Of a stretch of 64,000 nucleotides of DNA, positions 50,202-61,882 are shown piece by piece. The notes beneath the pieces were generated by a model. That model was not told the origin of the DNA and ran no database searches. It saw only the letters and a list, made by a program, of their open reading frames with translations. This DNA is from Istiophorus platypterus (Eukaryota > Chordata > Actinopteri > Istiophoriformes > Istiophoridae). The stretch spans positions 27,470,501 to 27,534,500 of the forward strand of contig CM029118.1 in the NCBI GenBank assembly GCA_016859345.1, given 5' to 3'. A program made the translations under genes and the position numbers. How positions within the stretch are numbered: position 1 is the stretch's first letter; each line of letters opens with the position of its first letter.

Positions 50202-50337
50202 ACCTATCTATATATATAGATATATATACTTGAGGCCAGATGCACAAGGTACACCTGTGCACAGTTGAGAGGAATGTATTATTAGAAAAATGATCGGGGT
50301 AGTTGTGGTCAGATAAATCAGTAGGAAGCTGTGTACT

Positions 50338-50811
50338 GTTTTTGTCACAATTTGTCCTTGCGCCCTCTTGTTCCCTCCTCTGGACCTGTCTCCTGTCTTC
50401 CTGTCTCAGCCTCCATCTCCTACCAAAATCCATCCCATCACCAGTCATCCTCAGGCTTCCCTCCCTATGCCTGTCACCTGACTGCCAGATCCACCTGCCC
50501 ACCTGTCTCCCATTATCAAACACCTGAGCTTCCCTGTCCACTCACATGCCTGTTCCCATGTTCCTCATTATCCTTGCCAGTACTTAAACCAGCAATTTTC
50601 ACCAACATCTTCTGATTATGTCTGTTTTGACTTATGTGCCTGCTACCTCCAAGTTGTAGCCTGCTTGCTTGTTTGTCCATCTGTCCATCTGTCTGAGTGT
50701 AAGTGAGACCCTCATTATTCAGTCTATTGAAGTCCCTTCACTGAACCTACATGCCTGTGTGGCTGGATCCTCCTTGCTGTTGCTGCTACCGTAAGCAACT
50801 TTAACAGTTTT
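50338..50811 (+). mobile_element. Solo LTR, Gypsy-like (LTR 50343-50806)
   Basis: The 464-bp unit starts TGTCACA (50343) and ends TTTAACA (50806), giving TG...CA ends. It is flanked on both sides by GTTTT (50338-50342 and 50807-50811), a candidate 5-bp target duplication. The interior is C/T-rich with words such as 'cacctgtctcccattatcaa', 'cacctgagcttccctgtcca' and 'ccttgccagtacttaaacca', the style of promoter-bearing LTRs of fish Gypsy elements. No internal gag-pol or second LTR is nearby, so it would have arisen by LTR-LTR recombination. GTTTT is low-complexity, so the duplication alone is weak. Overlapping proline/serine/leucine frames here are not genes. The sense strand is inferred from the style only. 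Confidence 0.6.
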
Positions 50812-52743
50812 TGGGAGTGGTGAGAATTAGCCCTTCTCAAGTGGAAACTAATGTTCTTGTCCCTAAATTCATGCAAATACAACCTCCCATATTTTGGTGT
50901 CAAGAGGAGAGCATGGCTATTAAGATGAATACATTTTTCTGGAATTGGCTGCTAGATATCCCTACATGTTTTCATAGTTTTATGGTAATGATCCACACAA
51001 TAAACACATTGCATTCACATCTAAGTTTATGTAGTGTTAAATGTTTTTTCATCCTTTTGTTTACATAAGCAGTTGCTGGTGTTCCATTAATGCCTGCATA
51101 AATTTCCAACCAGCTTAACTTGACAGGAGGGAAGTAGTGGGCAAAGCACAGTCAACCTTGTTCTCTTTCATGCTGGCTTTTCTTTTTATATAAAAACTTC
51201 AGTATTATAATCACTGCTAAACTGCTATATTGCTTAACTTTTTTGAACAGTTGAATAAAATCAGGGCAACTGCAGCAAGAGAGAATGTACAAATATGCAT
51301 AAAAAACATAATGCATCTGAAAACTGACTCAAGAATGATTGTCATTATTTTTTTTAAACTGCTTAATATTCAAGACACTAATTGTAACACTAACTAATTA
51401 TAAAATGCACTAAGCTAACACAAACTACAAAAACTTACACGATCCCATTAGGGGAGCAACAATTAATAATGATGTGAACAAGTACAATGATGCTTAGCTT
51501 ATGTAAAATGATGCTTAGCTTCTGTAAAATTTGCTTAGACGTCTTCTATTCAGTGAGAAATATAATATTTAGATCAAGCAGTGTGGCAGACAAGTGTATT
51601 ACTGTTTTATCAAATGAATCAAAAACATTTTACTTATTTTCCTCAGTTTGTTTTTGGCTTTTTACTGAAATTAAAGTTGCTTAAAGTTGCAAAATTCTAT
51701 CATACTTTTGTGGCCACCATTGTTTTTTAAGTAAGTATCTATACAATACTCAATTACATGATTTGTATGAAAATTATATTAATATATATCTAATTCAAGC
51801 GATTCTTTTTTACTGTACATGCCAACATCCCAACAAACTACAGATAAACACAGTTAACATTATAAATATTATATGGTATACATTTTCTTGTATGTTCTTT
51901 GAACTGGAGAGTAGGATCATTATAGGTCTCAACATTAGTCTGTAAACATTCAACAGAAAAAAACAGAGATTGAAAATATTTTGGTTTCTAACTTTATTTT
52001 TCATTGGAGTAAGAGTAGTCAAAGTAGATTGAAGTAATAGTTGACTTGATTTAAAAGTGCTTAATTGTGATAATATACAAGAAAGAAAAATTAAAAAAAA
52101 AATGAGGGCATTTTTTTCAGCTTCGAATTATATTATTTTTAATGGAAGAACATCTTATTGAAAATCTTATGATATTATATAGTAAGAATATAAATACATT
52201 TTTTGTGTGCTTATTTTTTCAATGTTGTTTTCTGTACAAACAAATAGCTTTTAAAAATCACAGCATTTGTCAGGTTTATATTAAGCTCAGCATCCTAAAA
52301 GCTAAAATTGCCCAAAACATGGTCCTGCAACAGAATAATCTATCTGGGTTGTACTCAAAGCAACACATTTTCTTTTCATTTTTTTCAATGTGCTTCTTAC
52401 AATATTTAGAATTGGAGTATGTATTTTTTTTTCTTTTAACTGTCACAGAAAGGACATGTATGAATTAATATATATAATATTGTATTGTGTTTTTAAAAAC
52501 CCATCCAATGACACACATCCAAAATCTCGCTGATTTATTTCAAATTAAAATCACCTCTTCAAGGTGCCAGTGTCCTATTTTATATTTAGAAATTATGGCT
52601 CAGATTAAAACCAACTTTGCATGATTTGCTGTAACCCTGAACCTACAAGTTAATATTATGTTTGCTCCATTAATTTGGGTTTACTTTAGTGAAGTTAACA
52701 TAAAAAATATATATTCTTAACTACTAAGAAATATATTCTTAAC
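50812..52743. other. AT-rich non-coding DNA with small tandem repeats
   Basis: A 21-bp unit, AATGATGCTTAGCTTATGTAA, is repeated twice at about 51487-51528 with one difference. A second short duplication of 'atatattcttaacta' lies at about 52708-52746. Frames of 60-108 codons here are K/F/I-rich and uninformative. Confidence 0.5.
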
Positions 52744-52779
52744 TAATTCACCCGCAAGCCCCAGAGGGTGGGTGAATTA
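52744..52779. repeat. 10-bp perfect hairpin
   Basis: TAATTCACCC (52744-52753) and GGGTGAATTA (52770-52779) are exact reverse complements around a 16-nt GC-rich loop. Confidence 0.85.
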
Positions 52780-54120
52780 TTCCTGTTCTCGAAAGCCACG
52801 TTCACTCGGCAGATCCACAGTGCATTCAGAGTTTTTAATTGCTACTCATATGTGTAATCTTGGATGTAGCCCATATGCAATATTAATCTGAGCTGACAGA
52901 TATATTCAGAAGAATTTGCAGAGGAACAATAACAACATTTGACACATCTACTTTTATTTCCAGCATATTTTGGTTACAGTACCGGATGTGCTCTCCAGTT
53001 ATGACTGAATTGTGCCATCTCCCCAAATAGCAGTCAAGTCTGACATTTGGCATTCTCTCCGTCGCTGGGTCTCCTCCTCCTTCAAGTCAGTCAGTTTTGC
53101 TTTTGGTTTATAAGTCATCTCGTGCCAACATTAGCTCAAAAAAGCTACCAAAATTATGACAGCTGATCACATGTAGTTTACATGCCTCTGGATCCAGTTT
53201 TTCTATTCATTTTGTCTTGATTGGGACAAGTAATATGCAACTCTATACTACTCCAAACTTTAAATATAACTTCTGTCACACAGGCGGGAAAAAAAACAAA
53301 AAAAAAAAAACAGTCACAGTGGTCCTGAAAGTTTCTCCCCATGTTTAATCACTGGAGCTGTTGTACAAGCAGTACTCTGCCTTTAGAGACTTTGTTGGAG
53401 GCTGGTGTTTTTAGTCTTACCAAAACCAAAAACTTAATAGAGAAAATGTAAGGAATGGGTAAAACATTAGGTTTGGCTGTACTAATGTGACTGTTGGCAA
53501 GCCTGGCAACTAGCTTACTATCTAAAACTAGCTTGATTAGGTATATAGGTGTTACTTCCAAGCCCAAGAAGATATTGTTGGATATACAGGTTCCATTAAA
53601 CAAAGTCATAGCAGCTCTACTCTGAAAAAGGACAATGTTGTTTCTTTATTTAATGTCTTCTGCGTGGATCATGAATTTGAATTTGAATTTAATATTGGAC
53701 ATACTCTAGCTTCTTTAAGCATCACGCCATGTATGTAGCCATGAAGAGCAAATTTAAGACCCGTTTTAGAGGATTCGTGTTTTAAAATGAATTATGCTTG
53801 AATCTTTAAAAAGTTAGCGACAGAGTTTTCAACCAATTTATGGAGCTAATAGTAGCTCAGCTTATCAAGCTTACCAGCTATAGCTAATAAAACCTGCAGA
53901 TAATAGTTAATTATTTTAAAAATGACAAGGAAGTGTGATGGTGAATCTGGCAGAGTTAACGCTACCAATTACATATATCCCATATGAGAACAGAAAGCAT
54001 GACAGTCATAGCAACAGTTAATAAGTGGGGTGGGGCTTAGTGAAAGGTCAACTGGAACATCTTAGAAGCTACATTATGTAACTCTGTAAACTGTTTTTAA
54101 TTGAAATTTGCTCTTAACCA
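52780..54120. other. Non-coding DNA, A tract and repeat-like 3' part
   Basis: An A-rich tract lies at 53289-53311. From about 53880 to 54120 words such as 'gctacattatgtaactctgt' suggest the left part of a dispersed element that continues into the CpG-rich segment. No gene was found. Confidence 0.4.
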
Positions 54121-54126
54121 CATTAT

Positions 54127-54445
54127 AATGTGGAGAGACGCCGTCAGCAGCCTGGCACCAGAGTCCAGACATTCCCCTCTAATGTTTCTGAGCCTCGACC
54201 TTCTAACCGATCAGAGGAGGCTACAGTGAGGGGCGGGAGCTCACGGCTGTCGATCAACCCGTGACCATGCTTCTAGTCTAATGCTCCTCTCGCACTGCGG
54301 CTTCCAGCGAGTATTAGCCGCCGGAAGACGTCGCTGTGGCCGACTCGCAGGCTAGCGAGCTCCCGAACGCCGGGTTAGCAGAGAAGGCGAACACGAGGGG
54401 GATGTAGGCGAAGGCCAGGGTGGAGCGGGGGCAGGGGGAGGGAGG
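54127..54445. other. CpG-rich island, probably transposon-derived
   Basis: Within otherwise AT-rich DNA this roughly 320-bp segment is GC-rich and holds about 25 CpG dinucleotides, including 'gccgccggaagacgtcgctg'. It ends in a G-run series (54418-54442). CpG islands of fish often mark promoters. Here the flanks ('attatgtaactctgtaaac' on the left) look like a non-autonomous DNA element, and no exon adjoins, so a repeat origin is more likely. I have not identified the family. Confidence 0.5.
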
Positions 54446-54790
54446 AGAGACGCAGTGTGATTTACTTTTGAGTCGCATGCTGTCTGGCTTGATTTCCAGA
54501 ACAGAGCATATTGTAGCTTTATCTATAGTCTGTGAATAGAGCCTCAGGTTAAACTGTTTTGCAAAGGGTCAGCACTCTTTTCATCTTCCAGGTGCCATAA
54601 TTCACAGGTTATTTTCCAAATGATGAAAACAGAAACAGAAAATTGCTAAAAGTTGGTTAATTATTACAATAAAGAAAACAGTTTGTACTTACATTTTGTA
54701 TATGGACTCAACAACCTTTGGACTCCAACCCCATTTTAATATATTTCCAGACTTTTCAGCACTTACTGAACATTTTACATACAGTATTGG
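54446..54790. other. Non-coding spacer
   Basis: No feature is recognised apart from A-rich words. Confidence 0.5.
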
Positions 54791-55200
54791 CAGAGCCAGC
54801 CCGACGCGAAAGCAAACTAAGCACTTCCTTTGGGCCCCTGTGGCAGCCAGTAGGCCACCATGAGGGCTTCAATGTCCTACAAGAGAGCTTGAAACTCACT
54901 GCGCTCACTATAAAGTTACATAGGGCCCACAGTGGACAACAGGGTTTAGAATCTACAGCTCAAAAAAGATTTCATTAGGCCCATATCTTGTCTGGTCTGG
55001 TCTCCCAAGTCAGGCGCATCTGAACTTATGTTCACGCGTGAACTGGACAGGAACAGGGCCAGCTTTGAGTATATGTGGTTGTGGCGTTACAATGATTGCA
55101 CATTATAGGAGCCCGTAAAGCAGTGTAGCTGTACACCAGAAGGTTGGTGGGTGAATATTTAAATCACATTTTCCCTCTGAATGTCTACTGATGTAGAGAC
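54791..55200. mobile_element. hAT-like end fragment and possible SINE-like segment
   Basis: CAGAGCCAGCCCGACGCGAA followed by AGCAAACTAAGCACTTCC and TTTGGGCCCC resembles the CAGGGCCGGCCCGAGGC... ends of a fish hAT group. A second CAGGGCCAGC occurs in the same orientation at 55054-55063, so it is not the opposite terminal repeat. Downstream, 'acaccagaaggttggtgggt' (about 55131-55150) resembles a tRNA-derived SINE B-box region (GGTTGGTGGGTTCAAATCC). Both readings are tentative. Confidence 0.35.
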
Positions 55201-57987
55201 ACTCCATTAACAACTTATTGAATACAATTTTAACATTAAAAGCGAGAATGTATTGCTGTGGGCAGCTATTTTACTCTGTATATTTCAGGTAAATAATGCT
55301 AATGTATGCATGCTAGTTACAGTGGTGCGAGGCTCATATTAAGGGCCATGCTGACCAAAGCTTACAGTGTTGTAATTTTTATGACTGATGTGGTTGATTG
55401 ATCTGACATTTTGTCATAAGTGTTAGAGAAGAAAATTTACATAAGAGAATTCTTTAAAAAAATAAAAAAAAAACAAACCAGACACACACAATAAACATTT
55501 TGCTATGATATTCTTCAAGGGAAAGACGACACAGAAACATAAGTAAATGTCAATCTTACAGATTATCTTTGAAGAAATGACAAAATTGAAGTCGGTCAAA
55601 CCAGATAGTACTTTCTTACTATATTAACAAAGAACAGAAAACAATGTGTATGATTCAGTTATTCATATAAGGACTTGCAGATGCAGAAACACTGTGCTGT
55701 TACTATACAGTTGCTTTGCATAACTGATTAACTGTGAGAGAGCCTCACAGCACTGTGCAAGCACATTGACTTGCAATATATACAAAAGTAAGACTGGTCA
55801 GAGTCCCATTTTCCCACGCTGAAACTAACATATTCAGAATAATATTTACTTTACATAGTAATGATATTATGCCACTGGATGTCAGTTTATTTCAGTGGTC
55901 TGGGTGGATCCTCACAAGGAAAGGTCCTTGATACAAGAGAGGGATTGACCTTGAGTGGTTTTTGAATTAAATACAAAAAAAAAAAACCCTCAAAAAACCC
56001 CTGAAGTTCAGACAAAAAAATCCAAGGGCTTACTTATAAAATATTGATGGCAAACATGCCAAAACTTACTTATATACTGTGGAGATTTTTTTGTGAGATA
56101 GACAAATGGGCACATTTGCTTGACATTGCATCATAGATAGGACATTTTTTGATATTATCAAATAAGTAAAAAGAAATGATGTGGAGGGAGTCAGACAACG
56201 TGACTGTAATATCTAATCCTTTCAGACAGAAAAGATGTTTGAGATATTGTTGATATATATATGATAAAAAGGAGATTTTTTTTTTTAAATATTATTAATC
56301 TTTACTATTCAATTAATGAACCAGAGGCGGAGCGGTTATCACCCAGGGGTATCCTGAATGTTAAATTTGTGTTCTCCCACGACCGAAGCTGTGAATCCAT
56401 GCTAGCAACATTTTAAAGAAACTCTTGAGTGCCTTTATGTCATACATCATTATTCATAGAGAAGTGCACTCAGGTAATAGAGTGGTCCAACCCTTTTCTC
56501 TCACTATCTCTATGTCTCTCTGCCCCCTCCTCCCCCAAATTCCCAGCTCAGGAGGAATTTGCCATGATTGATGACAAATCACTCCAAACTGCTTTAGAGA
56601 ACTTTCCATTCACGACCAGGAAATTGGTCTTTCCCTCTGCACACTCCATCTTGGACCAAACACTGCAGCTCTGACCAGTTCGCTGCTGAGCCTGACGATA
56701 AAATGATGATTAATTTTAGTCTGTATCAGCATCCAATTACCAATCCCTTTGACTTTGATGCTATAGACAGGTAGCAGAATGATACAGATATGTTTTGATT
56801 TTTGATGGTTAACTATGACAATAGTCCTGTGCAGATGAAGTGGGATGATTTGTTCATTTATCAATCTGTCACATAACGACCCTTTGGAGAATGTCATGCT
56901 TTAATGGCTGTTGAGATTTTCTTGTATCTCAGCAAATTTCCCTGATAGCTAAGACAGAAGTACTTGTCCCATGCATACAGATTGGCATTGATGACAGTGG
57001 GCTAGCTCCAAATATAGACTATACAGGCACACAGCCTGACTTTGAATACTGAGACATTAAATACCTTTGAAAATAAATCCCTAAAACGTACCTGTGGAAA
57101 CATACCGGAAAGGCACTACATAGTAAAGAAAAGTTGAAAAAAATAAAAGTTTAAAAAGTATTTATGCTATTTTTCTCTGTACTTATGTACCTTTAAATCA
57201 ATCAAATAAAGAAATTAAATTGGTATATAATGAAAATAGAATTGCTAATATACATAAACTTCCATATTGTTAATGCACTAATCCTAATTAAAATTAAGCT
57301 TTAGTTCCCTTTACCAATACCTAATATTGATCGTGTCATAGTTGCATCTCCACCAGAATGAGTTGTTTGCTTTATCATCTTATCTTGAAATGATGTTCAA
57401 TTTTGGAATCTTTTTAGAAGAATGTTAAGTGTAAGTAAAAAATTTAATTTACCATAAAGTTGGCAACTCTACTTATGTAACCCTTAGTGTTGACTGCAAG
57501 TATTCCTTTATGGCTTGACGCAGCCTTGACAACTTTCACCAACAAGTCAGGGTAACCTGTAACTTAAGAGACAAAACTCAATCAGAAAATCATACATAAA
57601 CAAATCTCCTGTATACTTGACAGTAAAAATGAAGTGTAGATAAAGCTCTGATTCAACTTTGACCCTTATCGCACAATTCTTTTCAATGCAGTAAACAACT
57701 TTTATGGAGATGTTTTTTTTGTGTTTTCTTACACTTTGACCTTTTATTTTAAAATGATTTGGTTCAGAAGATGAAATGAAATTTGATGCTTAACTCACAA
57801 TGTTTCTTCTAGACTGGTAAGTAAACAGCTGTTAATGTTAATGTTGGATACATAGCAATAGCATAAACTTACATACAGAACCTTTAAACATTAACCAGGC
57901 TACAGAATATCAAATGTGAAAAACTATTTTTATCTAAGTATATAAATAATATAATGTTGTTGAGTTACTAAATTCATTTTTGAAGGT
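55201..57987. other. AT-rich non-coding DNA
   Basis: A polypyrimidine tract followed by TTCCCAG (about 56494-56546) looks like a 3' splice site. The frame after it ('AQEEFAMIDDKSLQTALENF') is open for about 44 codons to a stop without a convincing donor, so no exon is called. A runs lie at 55457-55469 and 55975-55985. A tRNA-like word 'ggcggagcggttatcaccca' at 56326 lacks a proper B box. Confidence 0.4.
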
Positions 57988-58363
57988 TTAAAGGACCGGT
58001 GTGAAGGATTAAGGAGGATCTCTAGGTGGAAATGAATTATGATATTTGTAATTATGTTTTCCATAGCGTAAAATCACCTGAAACTATGAATCATTGTATT
58101 TTCATTAGTGTAGAATGAGCCCTTCTTATCTAAATGGGGAGTGGGGCGTCTTCCACAGAGCCCACAACGTTGCACTGCTGTACCTACAATAGCCCAGAAC
58201 AGAAAAACCAAACATAGGCTCAAGAGAGAGCCCTTTGTATTTATACGTTAACCGATGACCATGGTAGGTTCACCTACACGCTTGGAAGGGGAGGGGTGAG
58301 GGGAGCGATGTTCAGTTTGTCACTAATACATGCCACTAAATCACTGGTGCACTGGTTCTTTAA
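57988..58363. mobile_element. TTAA-bounded miniature transposon (piggyBac-like MITE)
   Basis: The 376-bp unit begins TTAAAGGACCGGTGTGAAGG and ends CACTGGTGCACTGGTTCTTTAA. The outer ends AGGACC and GGTTCT are imperfect inverted repeats just inside TTAA on both sides. The interior contains the words 'gttttccatagcgtaaaatc', 'gtgtagaatgagcccttctt', 'cttccacagagcccacaacg' and 'tacctacaatagcccagaac'. I recognise these as a very abundant element of acanthomorph fish genomes. It has no transposase and would depend on an enzyme in trans. TTAA target choice suggests piggyBac, which is inference. Confidence 0.75.
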
Positions 58364-61300
58364 TAGATGTAGACTGAATGTTTGAAATCAAATGTAATTT
58401 TAAGAATATGCACAATCAGCACATCTGGTAATGCAATGATACATTCAGTGTTTTGTTTTTCTTACGTGTTATTTTCTTTATGGAATATTTTGTCACCCCT
58501 GAAAAAGATAGCACTGAGGTAACAAAGATCTACACCTGCTCAAAAACTTCAGCTTAATTACTAAATATGAATAAATCTGAAAGTGTCTTGTCTCTTCTTG
58601 CTCCCACAACCTGTTTTGATATATCATATGAGGGCCAAAGGAGTTAGTTGGTAGCTGAGATTTCCCCTGATGGTGTATTAGGCTTGGAGTAAAACAAATC
58701 ATGTTTAAAGCCACCATCAAAGGCCCATAAACCTGTGAAATCAGCCCTTCCTTCGTGCTGTTGCAACCTTGGATGACTACAACACATGCAACAAGTCTAC
58801 TGTGATTGTTTTAGCTTTCTCAGTTGCAGCAAAAGCACAGCATCTTGTCAATTGTTTTCCAGAAGCCTTTGGGATACCCAGAGGTTTTTTTTTTTGTTTT
58901 CTTTTCCCTAAAGAGATATCATGGCCCTGAGCTGTTTTTATATGATATGAGATATATTTCAACAGTCAATCGATGTGGTACAACCCATCTGGGAAGCTGG
59001 GTCTGCTCTCTGCTTGTCTTGTACGCCTGCCTCCTCCTCTTTCTTGTACATTTCCAGGGAATAGCCATGATGAGAACACTGAAAGGGGGAATTTGTCAAT
59101 GTATCAAATATGCTGAGAGGCATCTGAGATAGAGTGCAATTACACAGACACAGAGAGGGGGAAAACATGTCTCAGAAGTTGCAGTGGGAGAGAACAGAGC
59201 GAGGAACTTTTTTTCCTAACACAACTTTTTATTCTCTCTGACAGAGTAGAACAAGTGCAGTGCCATTATTTCCAAGCTTATGAATTCTTTATGCAATTTT
59301 ATTCACTCCATATTTGTTATGTTTGTTTTTGTTTATGCAATATGCAAACCACCAGGTGTTATTTATGGCATGCTGTAAGTGATAATTGTGTAGGATCCTA
59401 ATTAGAGGTCTTTCACCATCAGTTGTTATCTTCAAAACACCTTGAATATATTTTCATACGTCTTAATTGTCCAGTAAGAACCAGCACATTATCCCTCCAC
59501 TAGCATATTATGTATTCAGGTGTGCAATCCTCAAGGGTTAGAGGCCACGGTACATCTCTGCACTCAAAGATTTGTTTTTTGGACTTGACAGCATCCCAGT
59601 CATCCTCTTTGTGAGCCATAAGCTGATTTTAGTTTGTCAAGGTCATCGAGTTAGTAAGGGTCAGAGATATGAAAACATCTGTGTTGAGACATGTATAGCA
59701 GTTACCAGGAACATCCGATGGGAAGTGACACATGTCTGTAGCACGCTCCAGGCCCCCAACACGGTCCACATCAATCCACAAACACAGCCACTCTCCAGAG
59801 ATTACTGGCGGGAGGAGCATTGATCATGATTACTGTGCAGACATTCTCATTTTTTGGGCCGCATATTCAAAGTTTTTTAGCCAAATTGTGTCAGTTCATA
59901 GCATCAGGTATGATTTGACCCCAATTTACCAGAATTCTATGGTAGCCCTATGAGCTTAGCATACTGCAGCTCGAGGAAGCACATGCAAATAGATAAAACA
60001 CAAGCAAACAAAGAAAACACCCTCAGAAACCTTAAAAAAAAAGGGGAGAATTAAAATATGGGAAATATGAAAGACACATTCACCAATTTGAGAACACGAT
60101 TCAGATATTGGTGCACATAACTAAGTGTATATTGTGCATAAGCATAATTTTTTTTCTGTGCATCTTTTGGTCGGGTTGTGTTGTCTTTATATGCAGTATG
60201 TTGTATCATGCTGCAAATGTGTTGTCAAATTAGTGAAGTTCTTTTCTTTATTGACGTGTTTTCTCTGTTTGTATGTGTTTTCTTTTAGTCACTGATCATT
60301 GAGCTCTCAGGGCCACGTTAGAATGCAATTAAGAGTCGACTTCCATGCAGGCTGCAGATAAAAGTGTGAAAAAGTGTTTTGAAAGCAAAACATCTTGTTT
60401 TGCATCTTTTTACGATCACAAATAATGTTGCTTGATTTTGACATTCTTCTCTTGCAGCTTTTGTTCATGATGGTATTTGTCATTGAAAGGCAGGACCTTT
60501 GTGTGAGAACTGGAAATCTGTGTTGAAACTTCATGCTCATCAGCAAGTTGTCACCAAAATAAAAAGTTACTGAGTAAAAAACACAAGCAAGCATTGTTGT
60601 TCCATTACCCTGACTTTCTATGTGCCACATCTTATTTTGCCCTTTCAATATACTGTCAGACAAGTACTAATAAATATATAATTAATTGGTGTAATGGCCA
60701 AACTACGCGCCAGATGTCTTCTAAAATTCATCACAGTGAAGTGAGTTTCTAAGTCAAATATTGTCATATGCTGTCCTACTTACATCCCCTCATAGCTTGC
60801 CTCTGTCATCCGAACTCTGCATTCCTTATTACCCTTACCCTGTGATCATGGTTCAGAAATCCGCCTCATAATTCAATTGGTTTCTATAATCACTCTGCAC
60901 AGCTAATGTAGAACACGACAAAGCAGTCCGATAATTATCTTATCCATCCTAGATGTCTTGATGCCAGGGAAAGAGCAGTACTGTATTGAAGGGTTTCCAC
61001 ATCATGCTCATTATATTACATATTGTCCCAGCTCATCTAAAAGTATAATTATCCTCTTTGCCCTTGTGTCGTGGGAACCATACAAATGATCTTATCAGCG
61101 TCATCTGATTATCATTGAGAGTGGCTGTGATGTAACCCGCACACCCTTGATATGAATTATTCATGTACATTTATCTGTTTTAGGTATGGAAACCTTTGCT
61201 CCACGGCAAAATATTCACACATGCTGTCTTTCTGAGAACCGGATGAAAAGTATTGATCCTAATATGTTGCATTAACACCTGGAGGTTACATGATGAGTCA

Positions 61301-61831
61301 GCAGTGCAGTTTGTGTTTTATTTGATGTCAAACTGAAAAAAAAAACAATATTTTAGGAATACAACAGACACAGAATTAGTGTTTTTGCACTATTATGTGA
61401 TCAGGTGAAGCCTATATACATGGGTTACCTTGGGTTTTTCTTCATTATAGAAAAAAAGAGAAAATTGTTGCAGGGGCGGGTGCTTGTGCACACACCTCTT
61501 GCACTGTATAATTACAGCACCTACACACCGTAAGGCCCTTAACTGTGTTGATACTTGACCAGGGTGGAGGCAATCTGTGATCAGCCAGCTGAGAGCCTTG
61601 ACCGACCACTCTATATGTTGATGAATAAATAGAATCACAGTGCCTTGTGGAGCAGATGAAACACTGTCAGAGAGCTTCCATTTCATCCTGTTCCTACTTT
61701 TGAAATATTTCCCCTGCTTGCTTTCTTTCCTGGTGCGTCTCTTATTACATATGCATGCCTGCTGCACAAGCCCGCCTTTGCTGCCTTCCAAAACTGTGGG
61801 TTTTCTCTCAGCCAAAGGGTGGAGAACAGGA
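58364..61831. other. Non-coding DNA with constrained-looking patches
   Basis: Repeat-free, homeodomain-core-rich patches lie at about 59240-59530 (TTATGCAATATGCAAACC, CTAATTAGAGG, GTCTTAATTGTCC) and 60880-61200. The minus-strand frames at 60307-60663 (118 codons) and 61393-61890 (165 codons, starting in a proline-rich antisense of the G-run block) contain no domain I know and are not called as genes. No RNA gene is visible. Confidence 0.4.
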
Positions 61832-61882
61832 GGGAAGGGAGAGGGAAAGGGGGTGGGGATGGGGGATGGGGGTAAGGGGGGG
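61832..61882 (+). other. Eight-tract G-quadruplex candidate
   Basis: G tracts of three or more lie at 61832-61834, 61837-61839, 61843-61845, 61849-61853, 61855-61858, 61861-61865, 61868-61872 and 61876-61882. All are separated by loops of one to three nucleotides. That is enough for two adjacent intramolecular quadruplexes. Confidence 0.9.

Noticed and set aside
50303..50615. Proline/serine/leucine-rich frames on both strands
   Set aside because: They lie within the C/T-rich solo LTR and show no gag or pol similarity.
56326..56400. tRNA gene
   Set aside because: An A-box-like GGCGGAGCGGTTATCACC is present, but no proper B box, anticodon stem or acceptor pairing could be drawn.
56494..56674. 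Exon starting after TTCCCAG
   Set aside because: The acceptor looks good, but the 44-codon continuation ends in a stop without a convincing donor or domain. It is kept only as a note.
60307..60663. 118-codon minus-strand frame
   Set aside because: No domain, biased to Met/Lys/Phe as expected of AT-rich chance frames, and no promoter or splice context.
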